Part shown: positions 18,128-26,891 of the stretch, piece by piece | Numbering within the stretch: the stretch's first letter is position 1 | Layout of the letters: each line of letters begins with the position of its first letter | Source: Cytophagales bacterium | GTDB taxonomy: Bacteria; Bacteroidota; Bacteroidia; Cytophagales; Amoebophilaceae | DNA: 38,855 nt | Reading direction: 5' to 3' | Assembly: GCA_020629455.1 (NCBI GenBank) | Contig: JAHDDH010000006.1 | Span: 1 to 38,855 of the forward strand | Position numbers and translations under genes: made by a program | Notes under the pieces: generated by a model | What the model saw: only the letters and a program-made list of their open reading frames with translations | What the model was told of the DNA's origin: nothing | Database searches by the model: none

Positions 18128-18349
18128 TTAATACTCGTCTTCGTTGAAAAAAAAATCATCTTTGGTAGGATATTCTGGCCAAAGTTCTTCAGGGCTTTCA
18201 TAGATAGTATGGTCATCATCCATGTTTTCTAAATTTTCTATCACTGCTGCAGGCAATCCTGATCGATGGGCATATTCTATCAATTCTTGTTTAGTGGCAG
18301 GGAATGGGGCATCATCTAGGTAAGATATGAGCTCGAGTGTCCAATACAT
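18128..18349 (-). CDS. DUF2795 domain protein
   Basis: A 73-residue acidic protein beginning MYWTLELISYLDDAPFPATK. The pattern of hydrophobic N-terminal helix, FPATKQELIEYAHRSGLP and VIENLENMDDD matches the small DUF2795 family, widespread in Bacteroidota and Actinobacteria with no assigned function. The very acidic C-terminus (DDFFFNEDEY) is typical of the Bacteroidota version. It is a single gene with its own leader of A+T-rich sequence. Confidence 0.85.
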   Translation of the reverse strand: MYWTLELISYLDDAPFPATKQELIEYAHRSGLPAAVIENLENMDDDHTIYESPEELWPEYPTKDDFFFNEDEY

Positions 18350-18463
18350 AATAAAAAATTATAAAAAATACTGGGTTAAATTCTTTTTGTAATTGACAGC
18401 ATCGTCAATATTTCAGGGATTTTTGAAAAAAGAGAGCAAATATATCATTTTCAATGCATTTTT

Positions 18464-18497
18464 TTTGTTAAAAAAAAATGACATATTTGTATCCTTA
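18464..18497 (+). promoter_or_regulatory. Candidate promoter for the SRP RNA
   Basis: TTTG at 18464-18467 and TATCCTTA at 18490-18497 (two mismatches from the Bacteroidota TAnnTTTG box) stand at nearly the expected separation. They end about 5 bases before the predicted RNA start. The support is position relative to a recognisable RNA gene. Confidence 0.35.
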
Positions 18498-18501
18498 TAA
18501 A

Positions 18502-18602
18502 GGCAAATCGGTATGAATAGTCTCCTATTGAATCCTCCAGGTCTGGAAAGAAGCAAAGGTAAGATGGTTGTAGCAGTTCGATACTTGATTTGCCTTTTTT
18601 TA
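18502..18602 (+). ncRNA. ffs: Signal recognition particle RNA, small bacterial type (4.5S)
   Basis: The Ffh-binding apical hairpin is clear: CCAGGTCTGGAAAGAAGCA at 18537-18555 carries the GGAA tetraloop and the conserved AGCA side of the asymmetric internal loop, followed by AAAGGTAAG. The ends pair perfectly, GGCAAATC at 18502-18509 with GATTTGCC at 18587-18594, and a T run follows directly, serving as terminator. The 93-base length is right for the Alu-less bacterial RNA. It directs membrane-protein synthesis with Ffh and FtsY. Confidence 0.9.
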
Positions 18603-18649
18603 TACCTTTCTCATTCATCACTTCCTATTTTTTATCCTAAAAACATCCT

Positions 18650-19315
18650 ATGTTATTTTTTCTAGACTCAGCTTGCATAGCAGAAATCGAAGAAGCCAAA
18701 GCATTAGGGATTTTGGATGGCGTTACTACCAATCCTTCTTTATTAGCCAAAGAAAATATCCCTCAAGCAGCCATTTATGATCATTATAAAAAAATATGCG
18801 CCATTGTAGATGATAATGTAAGTGCTGAAGTTATTTCTACAGACGTAACAGGTATGCTTCAAGAAGCCCATGCACTGGCAGCGATTGATGCCAAAATTGT
18901 AGTAAAAATTCCTATGACAAAATCTGGCTTACAGGTCATCCACAAACTTCAAGCAGATGGCATTCGTACCAATTGTACACTAGTTTTTTCTGCTGGACAG
19001 GCTATTTTAGCAGCAAAAGCCGGAGCTTCTTATATTTCTCCATTCATTGGCAGGCTCGATGATTTATCAACCGATGGCTCACAGCTAATACAACAGCTGA
19101 GTATTATTTTTCAAAAAAATTATTTCAACACACAAATTTTAGCCGCTTCTATCCGACATCCTATGCACATCATACAATGCGCGCAGCAAGGGGTTGATGT
19201 GATTACTTGCCCTTTGTCTGTGATCAAAAAAATGATCCATCATCCACTGACAGATAGCGGCTTACAAACTTTTTTAGCAGATTACCGCGCGGCTTTTCCA
19301 CAACAAGCCTTATAG
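18650..19315 (+). CDS. Transaldolase, TalC/fructose-6-phosphate aldolase family
   Basis: A 221-residue TIM-barrel aldolase. The start MLFFLDSACIAEIEEAKALG and DGVTTNPSLLAKE match the short TalC/FSA subfamily. The Schiff-base lysine is in VVKIPMT near residue 86, and GASYISPFIGRLDDL follows near 127-141. It probably acts as transaldolase linking pentose phosphates and glycolysis, alongside rpe at 10375. It begins 55 bases after the SRP RNA and leads a talC-ftsE-transporter operon. Confidence 0.92.
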   Translation: MLFFLDSACIAEIEEAKALGILDGVTTNPSLLAKENIPQAAIYDHYKKICAIVDDNVSAEVISTDVTGMLQEAHALAAIDAKIVVKIPMTKSGLQVIHKLQADGIRTNCTLVFSAGQAILAAKAGASYISPFIGRLDDLSTDGSQLIQQLSIIFQKNYFNTQILAASIRHPMHIIQCAQQGVDVITCPLSVIKKMIHHPLTDSGLQTFLADYRAAFPQQAL

Positions 19316-19333
19316 GGAGAGTTCATTAATGAT

Positions 19334-20020
19334 ATGTCCTCCCCTATTGTCCATCTACAGCATGCCAATATTGCACCCACTAAAAAAATAATTCTTCAAG
19401 ATGTTTCTTTTGAAATATGGCCTGGTGATTTTATTTTTTTGATAGGCAAAACAGGCAGTGGCAAAAGTTCTTTGCTACGTACGCTTTATGCCGATATTCC
19501 TTTGCATTCAGGAAAAGCCACAGTTTTAGGTTATGATTTGTCTTGTTTAAAAAGAAAAAAAATTCCGCTTTTGCGTAGAAACATGGGCATTGTTTTTCAA
19601 GATTTCCAACTTTTATTTGATCGATCGGTAGCGGAAAACCTTTATTTTGTGCTACAAGCTGTAGGTTGTTCTAAAGCAGTGATTGATACAAAAATTACAG
19701 AAGCACTAATTCATGTAGGCTTGGCAAATAAAATAGATAAAATGCCTCATGAACTCTCTGGAGGAGAACAACAAAAAGTAGCCATTGCGCGTGCTTTACT
19801 CAATGATCCGCATATCCTTTTGGCTGATGAACCTACGGGTAATTTAGATCCAGCTATAGCACAAGAGATTATGCAACTGTTTTTAGACATTCATTGGGGA
19901 GGCACTACTATAATCATGGCTACGCATAATTATACCTTTTTAGATCTGTTTTCTAAAAAAAAAATCTTTCGTTGTGAAGATCAACAGCTTTTTATAACAT
20001 CATCTTCTGTTGTTTCATGA
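19334..20020 (+). CDS. ftsE: Cell division ATP-binding protein FtsE-like
   Basis: ATPase of the FtsEX complex, which activates periplasmic wall hydrolases during division. It has 228 residues: Walker A GKTGSGKS at 38-45, Q-loop VFQDFQLL near 87, signature LSGGE at 141-145, Walker B ILLADEP at 161-167 and the switch His in MATHN. FVLQAVG and ARALLNDP favour FtsE over LolD, but the two families are close. The partner ftsX is not adjacent, as is common in Bacteroidota. Its stop overlaps the next start by four bases (ATGA). Confidence 0.85.
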   Translation: MSSPIVHLQHANIAPTKKIILQDVSFEIWPGDFIFLIGKTGSGKSSLLRTLYADIPLHSGKATVLGYDLSCLKRKKIPLLRRNMGIVFQDFQLLFDRSVAENLYFVLQAVGCSKAVIDTKITEALIHVGLANKIDKMPHELSGGEQQKVAIARALLNDPHILLADEPTGNLDPAIAQEIMQLFLDIHWGGTTIIMATHNYTFLDLFSKKKIFRCEDQQLFITSSSVVS

Positions 20021-20676
20021 ACCGACAGCAGCACATTTTTATCATACTAACCATTGGTTTTGTAGTTATGTTTTTGGTCACAAATATTGTTACAGTTAAA
20101 TACTGTGCAGTAGCTTGTATTGCGGTCACAGCAGGTGCTTTTACATATCCTTTTACATTTTTATTGCTGGATTTGATTACAGAATTATATGGTAAGGCAT
20201 ATGCTCAACAGGCTGTTTGGCTTGGCTTTGGGGCTAATATTTTAATGTTGTGTTGTGTGCAAGGAGTCGTATGGTTGCCTGTGCATATACATTCTCCTGT
20301 GAATCAAAAAAATTTTCAACAATTTTTTGGTTTTATGCCGGGATTGGTCTTGAGCTCTTTGGTAGCTTATCTTCTAGCACAGTTTTTAGATATTTATTTA
20401 TTTCATAAAGTAAAACGGTACACAGGAAAACGACTTTTATGGTTACGCAGTCATATTTCCACTTTGTTGAGTCAGGTAGTAGATACTTTTGTCTTTGGTT
20501 TTTTTGCTTGGATTTTTTTCCCTTGGCTCGGACTAGGTGGTAATGCTATCCAGACATCTATTTGGTGGACTATTACGGGATATGAGTTGTTTTTTAAGAT
20601 GATCTTTATGTGGATCAGTACGCCAATGCTCTATGGCAGTGTTTTTTTGATCAAAAAAATTGGAAAAATGGAATGA
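20017..20676 (+). CDS. Queuosine precursor transporter (YhhQ family)
   Basis: A 219-residue membrane protein with about six hydrophobic helices. The LLLDLITELYGKAYAQQAVWLGF-type segment near residues 48-70 is the hallmark of the YhhQ/DUF165 family, and SQVVDTFVFGFFAW near 150 is the second conserved block. The family imports queuine or preQ0/preQ1, so tRNA queuosine modification probably depends on outside precursors. That fits a host-associated or scavenging cell but does not prove it. Translationally coupled to ftsE. Confidence 0.87.
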   Translation: MNRQQHIFIILTIGFVVMFLVTNIVTVKYCAVACIAVTAGAFTYPFTFLLLDLITELYGKAYAQQAVWLGFGANILMLCCVQGVVWLPVHIHSPVNQKNFQQFFGFMPGLVLSSLVAYLLAQFLDIYLFHKVKRYTGKRLLWLRSHISTLLSQVVDTFVFGFFAWIFFPWLGLGGNAIQTSIWWTITGYELFFKMIFMWISTPMLYGSVFLIKKIGKME

Positions 20677-20825
20677 GGGGTTTAATTTTTGATATTGTAT
20701 TTCTAAAACAACTTTTTCTGTTTTTTTAGATCTTTATTTTTAATCAAAAAAAATAATAAAATAATATAGAAAACGAAATGCCTGAATATTGTTTAAACAA
20801 TCCTCAACTGTCTTCATAAAAAAAT

Positions 20826-20872
20826 AATTTAAATGTGTCAATCGGTTGTGATGACAGAAATTTAAATTTTTT
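20826..20872 (+). terminator. Hairpin followed by T run
   Basis: AATTTAAATGTGTCA at 20826-20840 pairs with TGACAGAAATTTAAATT starting near 20852, with a small bulge and an 11-base loop. A run of T follows. It could end the talC-ftsE-transporter transcript about 150 bases after the last stop codon, or be part of a structured RNA. Confidence 0.5.
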
Positions 20873-20907
20873 CTATAAAAAAGCTATCTTCAAAAAATAA
20901 AATTATA

Positions 20908-20948
20908 GGAACCAAAGGTAAAAACTTAACCTCTGGTTCTTTTTTATT
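20908..20948 (+). terminator. Rho-independent terminator
   Basis: GGAACCAAAGGT at 20908-20919 pairs with ACCTCTGGTTCT at 20929-20940 around an A-rich loop, and a T run follows at once. This is the most typical intrinsic terminator in the window. Since another hairpin with a T run lies 40 bases upstream, it may end a separate short RNA. Confidence 0.7.
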
Positions 20949-21073
20949 TTCTAATATTTTTTAAAAACAGTTCAGTTCGATGAAAATGCTAACAACACTA
21001 ATCATATAACAATCTGTAGTTCAAGCCTAGATCAAACTCCATTATTTCTCATCATCATCCTTCCTAAAATACC

Positions 21074-24000
21074 TTGACAGACAACCCAATACTCCACCAC
21101 TATTGTACACACCGTACAACACAACTTTTAGTAAAAAGTATTCTCCACAACAAAAAAAAACAAAACTACATCCCTCCGCTCATTGGGAGTCTCAAGGCAA
21201 TCATTCCTGCTACTACAGGCTTATTGACAAAAAAACATCAAGTTATCATTGCCAAAAACCCGCAAGAAGCAAACTATATTTATACAGACATTCAAAACTT
21301 ACTCCCTCACACCCCTGTATTTTTATTCCCCTCCACAAAGCCCTCTTCTAATATACAAACCTATACAGCAGCACAACTCAATCAAATAGCCACTATATGG
21401 CATCTTACCTATAAATCCTCCTTGCCAGCCTATATCGTCACCTATCCAGAAGCATGGAATAGCATTGTTTTATCTCGTGAAACTATCCTGCAAAATACAA
21501 TCACATGTGATATCAATACAGCTATACACAGCGAAAAATTCATACAAACACTACTTGATAATGATTTTACACAAAAAGATTTTGCCAACCAACCGGGTAC
21601 ATTTGCCGTAAGAAATCATATTATCGATATTTTTGATTATGCCAATCCATCGCCTATTCGTATACAGCAAGCAGAAAATTATATAGAAAAAATAAAAATC
21701 TTACAAAGATCCTCGCAAAATACAATCAAAGCTGTCAAAAAAATTCAACTACTCATCACATACAATCCAGAAAAAAAAAAAAATAACGGCCATTTCCTAT
21801 GGCAGCACTGTACAAAAGATATGTGTTGGATTTGGCATTATACCACAACAACAGCCATAGAATCAAATGAAAAAATACTACACAATAGCACAGAGGCCTC
21901 TCATTTGAGAAAAAAAATTATAGAACAACTTGCCTCTTATATCTATATTACGGATACTGATCTACAAACAAACAAGGCAATATATCATCAAGCAGTTCCT
22001 CAGCCTATATTCCATCAAAACTTTGATTTATGGACTAATCATTGGCGAGATAACCAGAAAAAAGGAATATATAACCTAGTGACAGCTACTTCTACATATC
22101 AAATAGAACGTCTTCAAAAAATATTCCATGCTGCTGAAAAAAATACATTATTTCAAACATTACACCTGAGCCTAAGCGCTGGCTTTATAGACTCAACAGC
22201 GGGCATTACTTGCTATACCGATCATCAAATTTTTGATAAACATTATCAGCCATTGACACCCCAAACAATCAAAAAAAAAATAGCAAAAAAAAATCATCAG
22301 CTACAAATAGGAGATTATGTAGTACATCAAGATTATGGCATAGGACGCTTCACAGGTTTAACACAAACCAATATCCAAGGACAGCCACAAGAAGCCATGC
22401 GACTGGTTTATAAAAACAATGATTTAATTTTGGTAGGCATGCAAACTTTGCACAAAATTACAAAATACCATACGCAGGAAGATATAACTCCTAAAGTAGA
22501 CACGATAGGCTCTCCAGCTTGGGAAAACAAAAAAAAAAAAGCAAAAAAAAAAATTACCGATGTCGCAACACAATTAATTTCGCTGTATAGCCAAAGAAGA
22601 AATATCAAAGGATTTTCTTTTGCCCCTGACACAGTAGCACAAACAGCTTTAGAGTCTTCTTTTATGTATGAAGATACACCAGATCAAACCAAAGCAACCG
22701 CTGAGGTAAAACAAGACATGGAAAAATCATATCCTATGGACCGGCTGATTTGTGGAGATGTAGGCTTTGGCAAAACAGAAATTGCCATGCGTGCTGCTTT
22801 CAAGGCAATTCAAAATGGTAAACAAGTGGCTTTGCTAGCACCTACTACAGTACTCACATCGCAGCATTACCGCTCATTTCAAAAAAGATTTACACAATAT
22901 CCTATCACTATTGCATACATCAACCGCTTTAAAACAGCCAAAGAAATCAAAGATATCCAAGCAAAAGTCAAAAAAAATGAAATACAGTTGCTCATAGGCA
23001 CACATAGTATTTTGAACAAAGCAGTACAGTTTCATGACTTAGGACTGCTTATAGTAGATGAAGAACAAAAATTTGGCGTACAAGCCAAAGAAAAACTCAA
23101 AGATTTTAAGTTAAATGTAGATGTACTCACCCTAACGGCAACACCCATTCCACGGACTTTACATTTTTCTTTGATGGGGGCTAGAGATATGAGCATCATC
23201 AATACACCACCACCCAACCGACAGCCTGTAATTACACAAGTACAAATTTTAAATCCAGAAAAAATACAAAAAGCAATCACCAATGAATTGAACAGACAGG
23301 GACAGGTATTTTTTGTACACAATCGGATTCATGATTTACAAGACATAGCAGATATGTTGAAAACAATATTGCCTCAAGCACGTATGGCTATAGCCCATGG
23401 AAAAATTCCTGGGATAATGTTAGAAAAAATCATGTTAGCATTTATACAAGGAGACTTGGACATTTTGCTTTCTACAAACATTATAGAATCTGGTTTGGAT
23501 ATTCCAAATGCCAATACAATTTTGATTAACAATGCACAAACATTTGGCTTATCTGATTTACACCAAATGCGAGGAAGAGTGGGCAGGTCCAATCAGCAAG
23601 GATTTTGTTATCTCTTATCACCACCTATGCATACACTGACAACGGATGCAAAAAAAAGATTAAAAATCTTGGAAGAATTTTCAAACTTAGGAGACGGTTT
23701 TCAAGTGGCAATGCGTGATTTAGATATACGAGGTGCTGGGAACCTTTTAGGAAGAGAACAAAGTGGCTTTATCAATGATTTAGGATTTGAAACGTATCAT
23801 CAAATTTTAAATGAAACGGTAGCAGATCTCAAACAAAATCAATTCCAAACATTATTTCAAGAAGAAACAGAAAACGCTACTAACATACAAACCACTGTAG
23901 AAACAGAAGAGGAAATCTATATTTCTAAAAACTATATAAGCAATACAGAAGAACGCTTGCGTGTTTATACATGGATGCATACTATACAAGTAGTTGATGA

Positions 24001-24352
24001 AATCAAAAATTTACAAGTAGAACTTGAAGATAAATTTGGAAAAATACCTGTCAGGTTGATGGATTATTTGGAGGTGATACGTTTGCGATGTTTTGCTAAT
24101 CAATTACAGATGAGAAAAGTCCGATTGCGCAATCAGACCATGCAGATATTTTTATCAAAGGATATTGCTCAAAAAAATCACCCTTGTATTACTCAAATTA
24201 TCCTTTACACACAACAACATCCTGAAAAATGTCGTATCCAAGAGCATTCATCATCTCTCATCTTCACAGTAAAAAATATAGCGAATATCAATCAAGCAAA
24301 AACAGTGTTACAAGCCATCGCAAAGCACATACCTAACAGTTGCAACGAATAG
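21074..24352 (+). CDS. mfd: Transcription-repair coupling factor Mfd
   Basis: Displaces RNA polymerase stalled at DNA lesions and recruits UvrA. The start is TTG at 21074; no ATG is available before the conserved region and the 1092-residue length is only slightly short. Domains in order: UvrB-like N-terminal region (about 1-350), CarD-like RNA polymerase interaction domain with QIGDYVVHQDYGIGRF near 415, helicase with Walker A GDVGFGKTE near 562, DEEQ box in IVDEEQKFG, TATPIPRTL, RGRVGRSNQQG, and the C-terminal TRCF domain. Runs of A13 (21771-21783) and A11 near 22531-22551 are read in frame as lysines. The folK start lies 54 bases downstream. Confidence 0.96.
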   Translation: MTDNPILHHYCTHRTTQLLVKSILHNKKKQNYIPPLIGSLKAIIPATTGLLTKKHQVIIAKNPQEANYIYTDIQNLLPHTPVFLFPSTKPSSNIQTYTAAQLNQIATIWHLTYKSSLPAYIVTYPEAWNSIVLSRETILQNTITCDINTAIHSEKFIQTLLDNDFTQKDFANQPGTFAVRNHIIDIFDYANPSPIRIQQAENYIEKIKILQRSSQNTIKAVKKIQLLITYNPEKKKNNGHFLWQHCTKDMCWIWHYTTTTAIESNEKILHNSTEASHLRKKIIEQLASYIYITDTDLQTNKAIYHQAVPQPIFHQNFDLWTNHWRDNQKKGIYNLVTATSTYQIERLQKIFHAAEKNTLFQTLHLSLSAGFIDSTAGITCYTDHQIFDKHYQPLTPQTIKKKIAKKNHQLQIGDYVVHQDYGIGRFTGLTQTNIQGQPQEAMRLVYKNNDLILVGMQTLHKITKYHTQEDITPKVDTIGSPAWENKKKKAKKKITDVATQLISLYSQRRNIKGFSFAPDTVAQTALESSFMYEDTPDQTKATAEVKQDMEKSYPMDRLICGDVGFGKTEIAMRAAFKAIQNGKQVALLAPTTVLTSQHYRSFQKRFTQYPITIAYINRFKTAKEIKDIQAKVKKNEIQLLIGTHSILNKAVQFHDLGLLIVDEEQKFGVQAKEKLKDFKLNVDVLTLTATPIPRTLHFSLMGARDMSIINTPPPNRQPVITQVQILNPEKIQKAITNELNRQGQVFFVHNRIHDLQDIADMLKTILPQARMAIAHGKIPGIMLEKIMLAFIQGDLDILLSTNIIESGLDIPNANTILINNAQTFGLSDLHQMRGRVGRSNQQGFCYLLSPPMHTLTTDAKKRLKILEEFSNLGDGFQVAMRDLDIRGAGNLLGREQSGFINDLGFETYHQILNETVADLKQNQFQTLFQEETENATNIQTTVETEEEIYISKNYISNTEERLRVYTWMHTIQVVDEIKNLQVELEDKFGKIPVRLMDYLEVIRLRCFANQLQMRKVRLRNQTMQIFLSKDIAQKNHPCITQIILYTQQHPEKCRIQEHSSSLIFTVKNIANINQAKTVLQAIAKHIPNSCNE

Positions 24353-24406
24353 TAAAATCATGAGTCTTGCTATCTTAATGTTTTGACAAATAATCTGTTA
24401 ATCAAA

Positions 24407-24898
24407 ATGCCAAAAGTTTATATCGGTTTGGGCAGTAACATAGGCAATGCACCACAAAATATATCTAAAGCAATAGAAGATATTACAGCCTTGGCTATAG
24501 TACAACAAAAATCCCCTGTCTATTGCTCTTCCCCTTGGGGCTATACTGCACAACGTATGTTTTACAACCAAGTGATTCAAATTGATTGTCAGGAAACACC
24601 TCATCATTTACTATATAGACTACAAGTGATTGAAAAAAAGATGGGTAAAAAATATAAAAAAAAATGGGGGCCGCGTATTATAGATATTGATATGCTGTAT
24701 TACAATCATTGCATCATCTATCACCCTCAACTGAAAATTCCACATCCTTATATTGCACAACGCAGATTTGTTTTAGTGCCTCTGTGTGCCATAGCACCAC
24801 AACTAATACACCCACAAACAGCTTTATCACAAGAACAAATGTTGTTGGCGTGTAAGGATCAAGGCCTAGTCATCAAACAAGCCTCTTGTTTATCATAA
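24407..24898 (+). CDS. folK: 2-Amino-4-hydroxy-6-hydroxymethyldihydropteridine pyrophosphokinase
   Basis: Transfers pyrophosphate from ATP to the pterin in folate synthesis. I chose ATG at 24407, immediately before KVYIGLGSNIGN, which is the normal N-terminus; an upstream TTG at 24383 would only add eight residues. The length is 163 residues. The family block GPRIIDIDMLYY near 88 holds the two Mg-binding Asp, and HPYIAQRRFVLVPL follows. It lies shortly after mfd on the same strand. It implies that de novo folate synthesis is at least partly kept. Confidence 0.95.
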   Translation: MPKVYIGLGSNIGNAPQNISKAIEDITALAIVQQKSPVYCSSPWGYTAQRMFYNQVIQIDCQETPHHLLYRLQVIEKKMGKKYKKKWGPRIIDIDMLYYNHCIIYHPQLKIPHPYIAQRRFVLVPLCAIAPQLIHPQTALSQEQMLLACKDQGLVIKQASCLS

Positions 24899-25353
24899 AA
24901 TGAAAAAATATTTTAAACTATTCGTTTAAAATATTCAATTTAATTGAGCATTTTTATTTTAAAAACTATATTGAATGAAATTTTTAGAGTATATTTTTCC
25001 AAACTTTTCTATGAATTAGAAACATTCATCACAGAACACCCAATGTAGTATTATTATTATCTAAGGCATATAATTTTAATGGCTATAACTAAAAATTATC
25101 CATTGCTCGCCGTATAACCTTTAGGTTACAAATATATCCTTCTAAATAAAATTTCTTTCCACTAAAAATAAAATTTTAAGCCTTTCTATAGATTTATAGG
25201 TATTAAGTCTATAATTTTTAACAATATACTGCGATTATCAGATTAACTTTATATACTGGATTAACTTATTGCCTGGTAGCTACCACTAAAAAAATTTTAT
25301 AGTATAATTTTGTACTCTTTAGTCAGAAAATATCGACATTTTTTGACAAAATT
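24899..25353. other. Gene-free A+T-rich space between folK and gldD
   Basis: In 455 bases I see no RNA gene or coding stretch. It contains a perfect hairpin right after folK (24907-24935, listed separately) and a smaller palindrome TAACCTTTAGGTTA near 25111-25125. Both flanking genes end here, so this is a convergent terminator region. Confidence 0.5.
24907..24935. terminator. Perfect 12-bp hairpin at the convergent folK/gldD junction
   Basis: AATATTTTAAAC at 24907-24918 and GTTTAAAATATT at 24924-24935 are perfect inverted repeats around a 5-base loop. It starts 8 bases after the folK stop. On the minus strand it is followed directly by a T run, so it may stop transcripts from both sides. 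The stem is almost all A-T pairs. Confidence 0.5.
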
Positions 25354-25968
25354 TTATATCCATTGTGTAGTATGGATCAAGTGAAGCATATCTTTTTTTA
25401 TATATTGTATGATGGGCGCTAAAAAATCATTTTGTGTAGCATTATCAAAATATAGTACACCACGCAAAAAATGATTTTTGCCATCGGTAATATAAAATTG
25501 CATAGGTGTAGCTACTTCCCCGGAAATTTCAGCTATAAAGGCTTCATTACCATGAATTGTATATATTTTCTGAGGAATCATACCATCAGCTTTGATATAA
25601 TGCTTGGCAATTAACTGGTGGGCATCTTGTATATAGGCTTGTAAAGTAGAAATACTGGGTACTGGTTTATAGGTCAATTGTATAATGGCATTGTATGCTG
25701 GATATACAATATTCATCCAAAAAGGTTCTTTGTGTATATTTTCTATTTTTTGGTTGACTTCAGCCTGTTTGGAGTAGGCAAAAGAATAGGGAAAATGCGA
25801 CCAGTAATTTTTTAGTTGTACATATTGATGATCAGGAAGGTTAATTTTGATATACCCTTTGGGCTTCGGCAAATAATAAGGAGTGCTGAGCAAGCGATAA
25901 AAAAAAATAACAAGTAAAAAAACCGCTGTGATGATAGTACTATAAAATATATATTTTTTCGTCATCAC
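25354..25968 (-). CDS. gldD: GldD family protein without the lipoprotein cysteine
   Basis: A 204-residue protein matching GldD, a Bacteroidota envelope protein needed for gliding in flavobacteria and kept in many non-gliding relatives. The conserved parts are YLPKPKGYIKINLP near residue 32-45, PYSFAYSK, a central EPFWMNIVYPAYNAIIQLTYK-type block, SGEVATPMQFYITD, HFLRGVLYF and DFLAPIIQYIKKD. GldD is normally a lipoprotein; here residues 7-24 form a membrane helix and the whole protein has no cysteine, so it must be held by the helix instead. It follows tsf by 21 bases in the ribosomal-protein operon. Confidence 0.85.
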   Translation of the reverse strand: MMTKKYIFYSTIITAVFLLVIFFYRLLSTPYYLPKPKGYIKINLPDHQYVQLKNYWSHFPYSFAYSKQAEVNQKIENIHKEPFWMNIVYPAYNAIIQLTYKPVPSISTLQAYIQDAHQLIAKHYIKADGMIPQKIYTIHGNEAFIAEISGEVATPMQFYITDGKNHFLRGVLYFDNATQNDFLAPIIQYIKKDMLHLIHTTQWI

Positions 25969-25989
25969 TACGGTTTGTTGTAATACTGA

Positions 25990-26835
25990 CTATGTAATCG
26001 CCAGTCTTTTAAATGTGGTAATTTGTAAGTTAGGATTTATTTTTTTTAAATATTGTTGGACAGTTAATGTACTATCTTGAACAAAATTTTGGTTGAGTAA
26101 AGTATTTTCTTGCAAAAATTTTTTTATTCTTCCTTGGGCTATTTTTTCTATAATGGCTAGTGGTTTTCCTTCTTCTTGTGCTTGTGCTTTGGCAATGGAC
26201 AATTCTTTTTGTAAAATATGTTGTTCTACCCCATGCTCATCCACAGCGATTGGATACATTGCAGCTATCTGCATGGCTATATTTTGACCTATTTCAAAAA
26301 TATTTTCTATTTTTTTTCCTCCTTGTATCCCTACCAATGTACCTATAGTGTTACCTGTATGTATGTATGGAATGACAAGATCTTCTTGGATAATAGCAAA
26401 ATCATTGAGTGTGATTTTTTCTCCAATCTTACCCATCACTTCAATCATTTTTTCTTGTACTGTCATCAACTCTTTTGTAAAAGAGGTAATGGTTTGGATA
26501 TCTAAAGCTGTATGAGGATTAAAATGATGCAAGATGGCATCATTGATCCATTGTCCTAAATTTTTAAAGTCACTATTTTTGGCAACAAAATCTGTTTCAC
26601 AGCCTAAAGCAATCATTACGCCTACTGTTTTCTGAGGATTAATATCAATAAAAATAGCTCCTTCTTTAGTATCTCTATCCGTACGACTTTCTAATATTTT
26701 TTTTCCTTTTTTTCTTAAAAAGGCAATGGCTTGTTCAAAATCACCTTCAGAAACTTTCAAGGCTTTTTTACAATCCATAATGCCTGCACCTGTTTTTTTT
26801 CTTAATGCGTTGATGGCTTCTATTGTAGAGGACAT
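25990..26835 (-). CDS. tsf: Translation elongation factor Ts
   Basis: Guanine-nucleotide exchange factor for EF-Tu. It has 281 residues: UBA-like N-terminus LRKKTGAGIMDCKKAL at 11-26, the conserved ETDFVAKN block near 80-87 that contacts EF-Tu, and the dimerisation region behind it. Position after rpsB is the standard order, with 56 bases between. The leader before the ATG is A+T-rich with no Shine-Dalgarno motif. Confidence 0.96.
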   Translation of the reverse strand: MSSTIEAINALRKKTGAGIMDCKKALKVSEGDFEQAIAFLRKKGKKILESRTDRDTKEGAIFIDINPQKTVGVMIALGCETDFVAKNSDFKNLGQWINDAILHHFNPHTALDIQTITSFTKELMTVQEKMIEVMGKIGEKITLNDFAIIQEDLVIPYIHTGNTIGTLVGIQGGKKIENIFEIGQNIAMQIAAMYPIAVDEHGVEQHILQKELSIAKAQAQEEGKPLAIIEKIAQGRIKKFLQENTLLNQNFVQDSTLTVQQYLKKINPNLQITTFKRLAIT

Positions 26836-26891
26836 GATGTATTTGGAATAAAATAAATAAACAATAATGATTTACTGTTTTTAACAAAAAA

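Larger units (their letters stand above)
20677..21073. other. Non-coding space with several hairpins before mfd
   Basis: This 397-base gap holds no supported gene. It contains a perfect 14-bp palindrome (ATTGTTTAAACAAT, 20788-20801), a long hairpin with TGTCA/TGACA and AATTTAAAT arms at 20826-20867, and a strong terminator at 20908-20946. The hairpins are listed separately. A small RNA ending at the terminator is possible but unproven. Confidence 0.5.
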
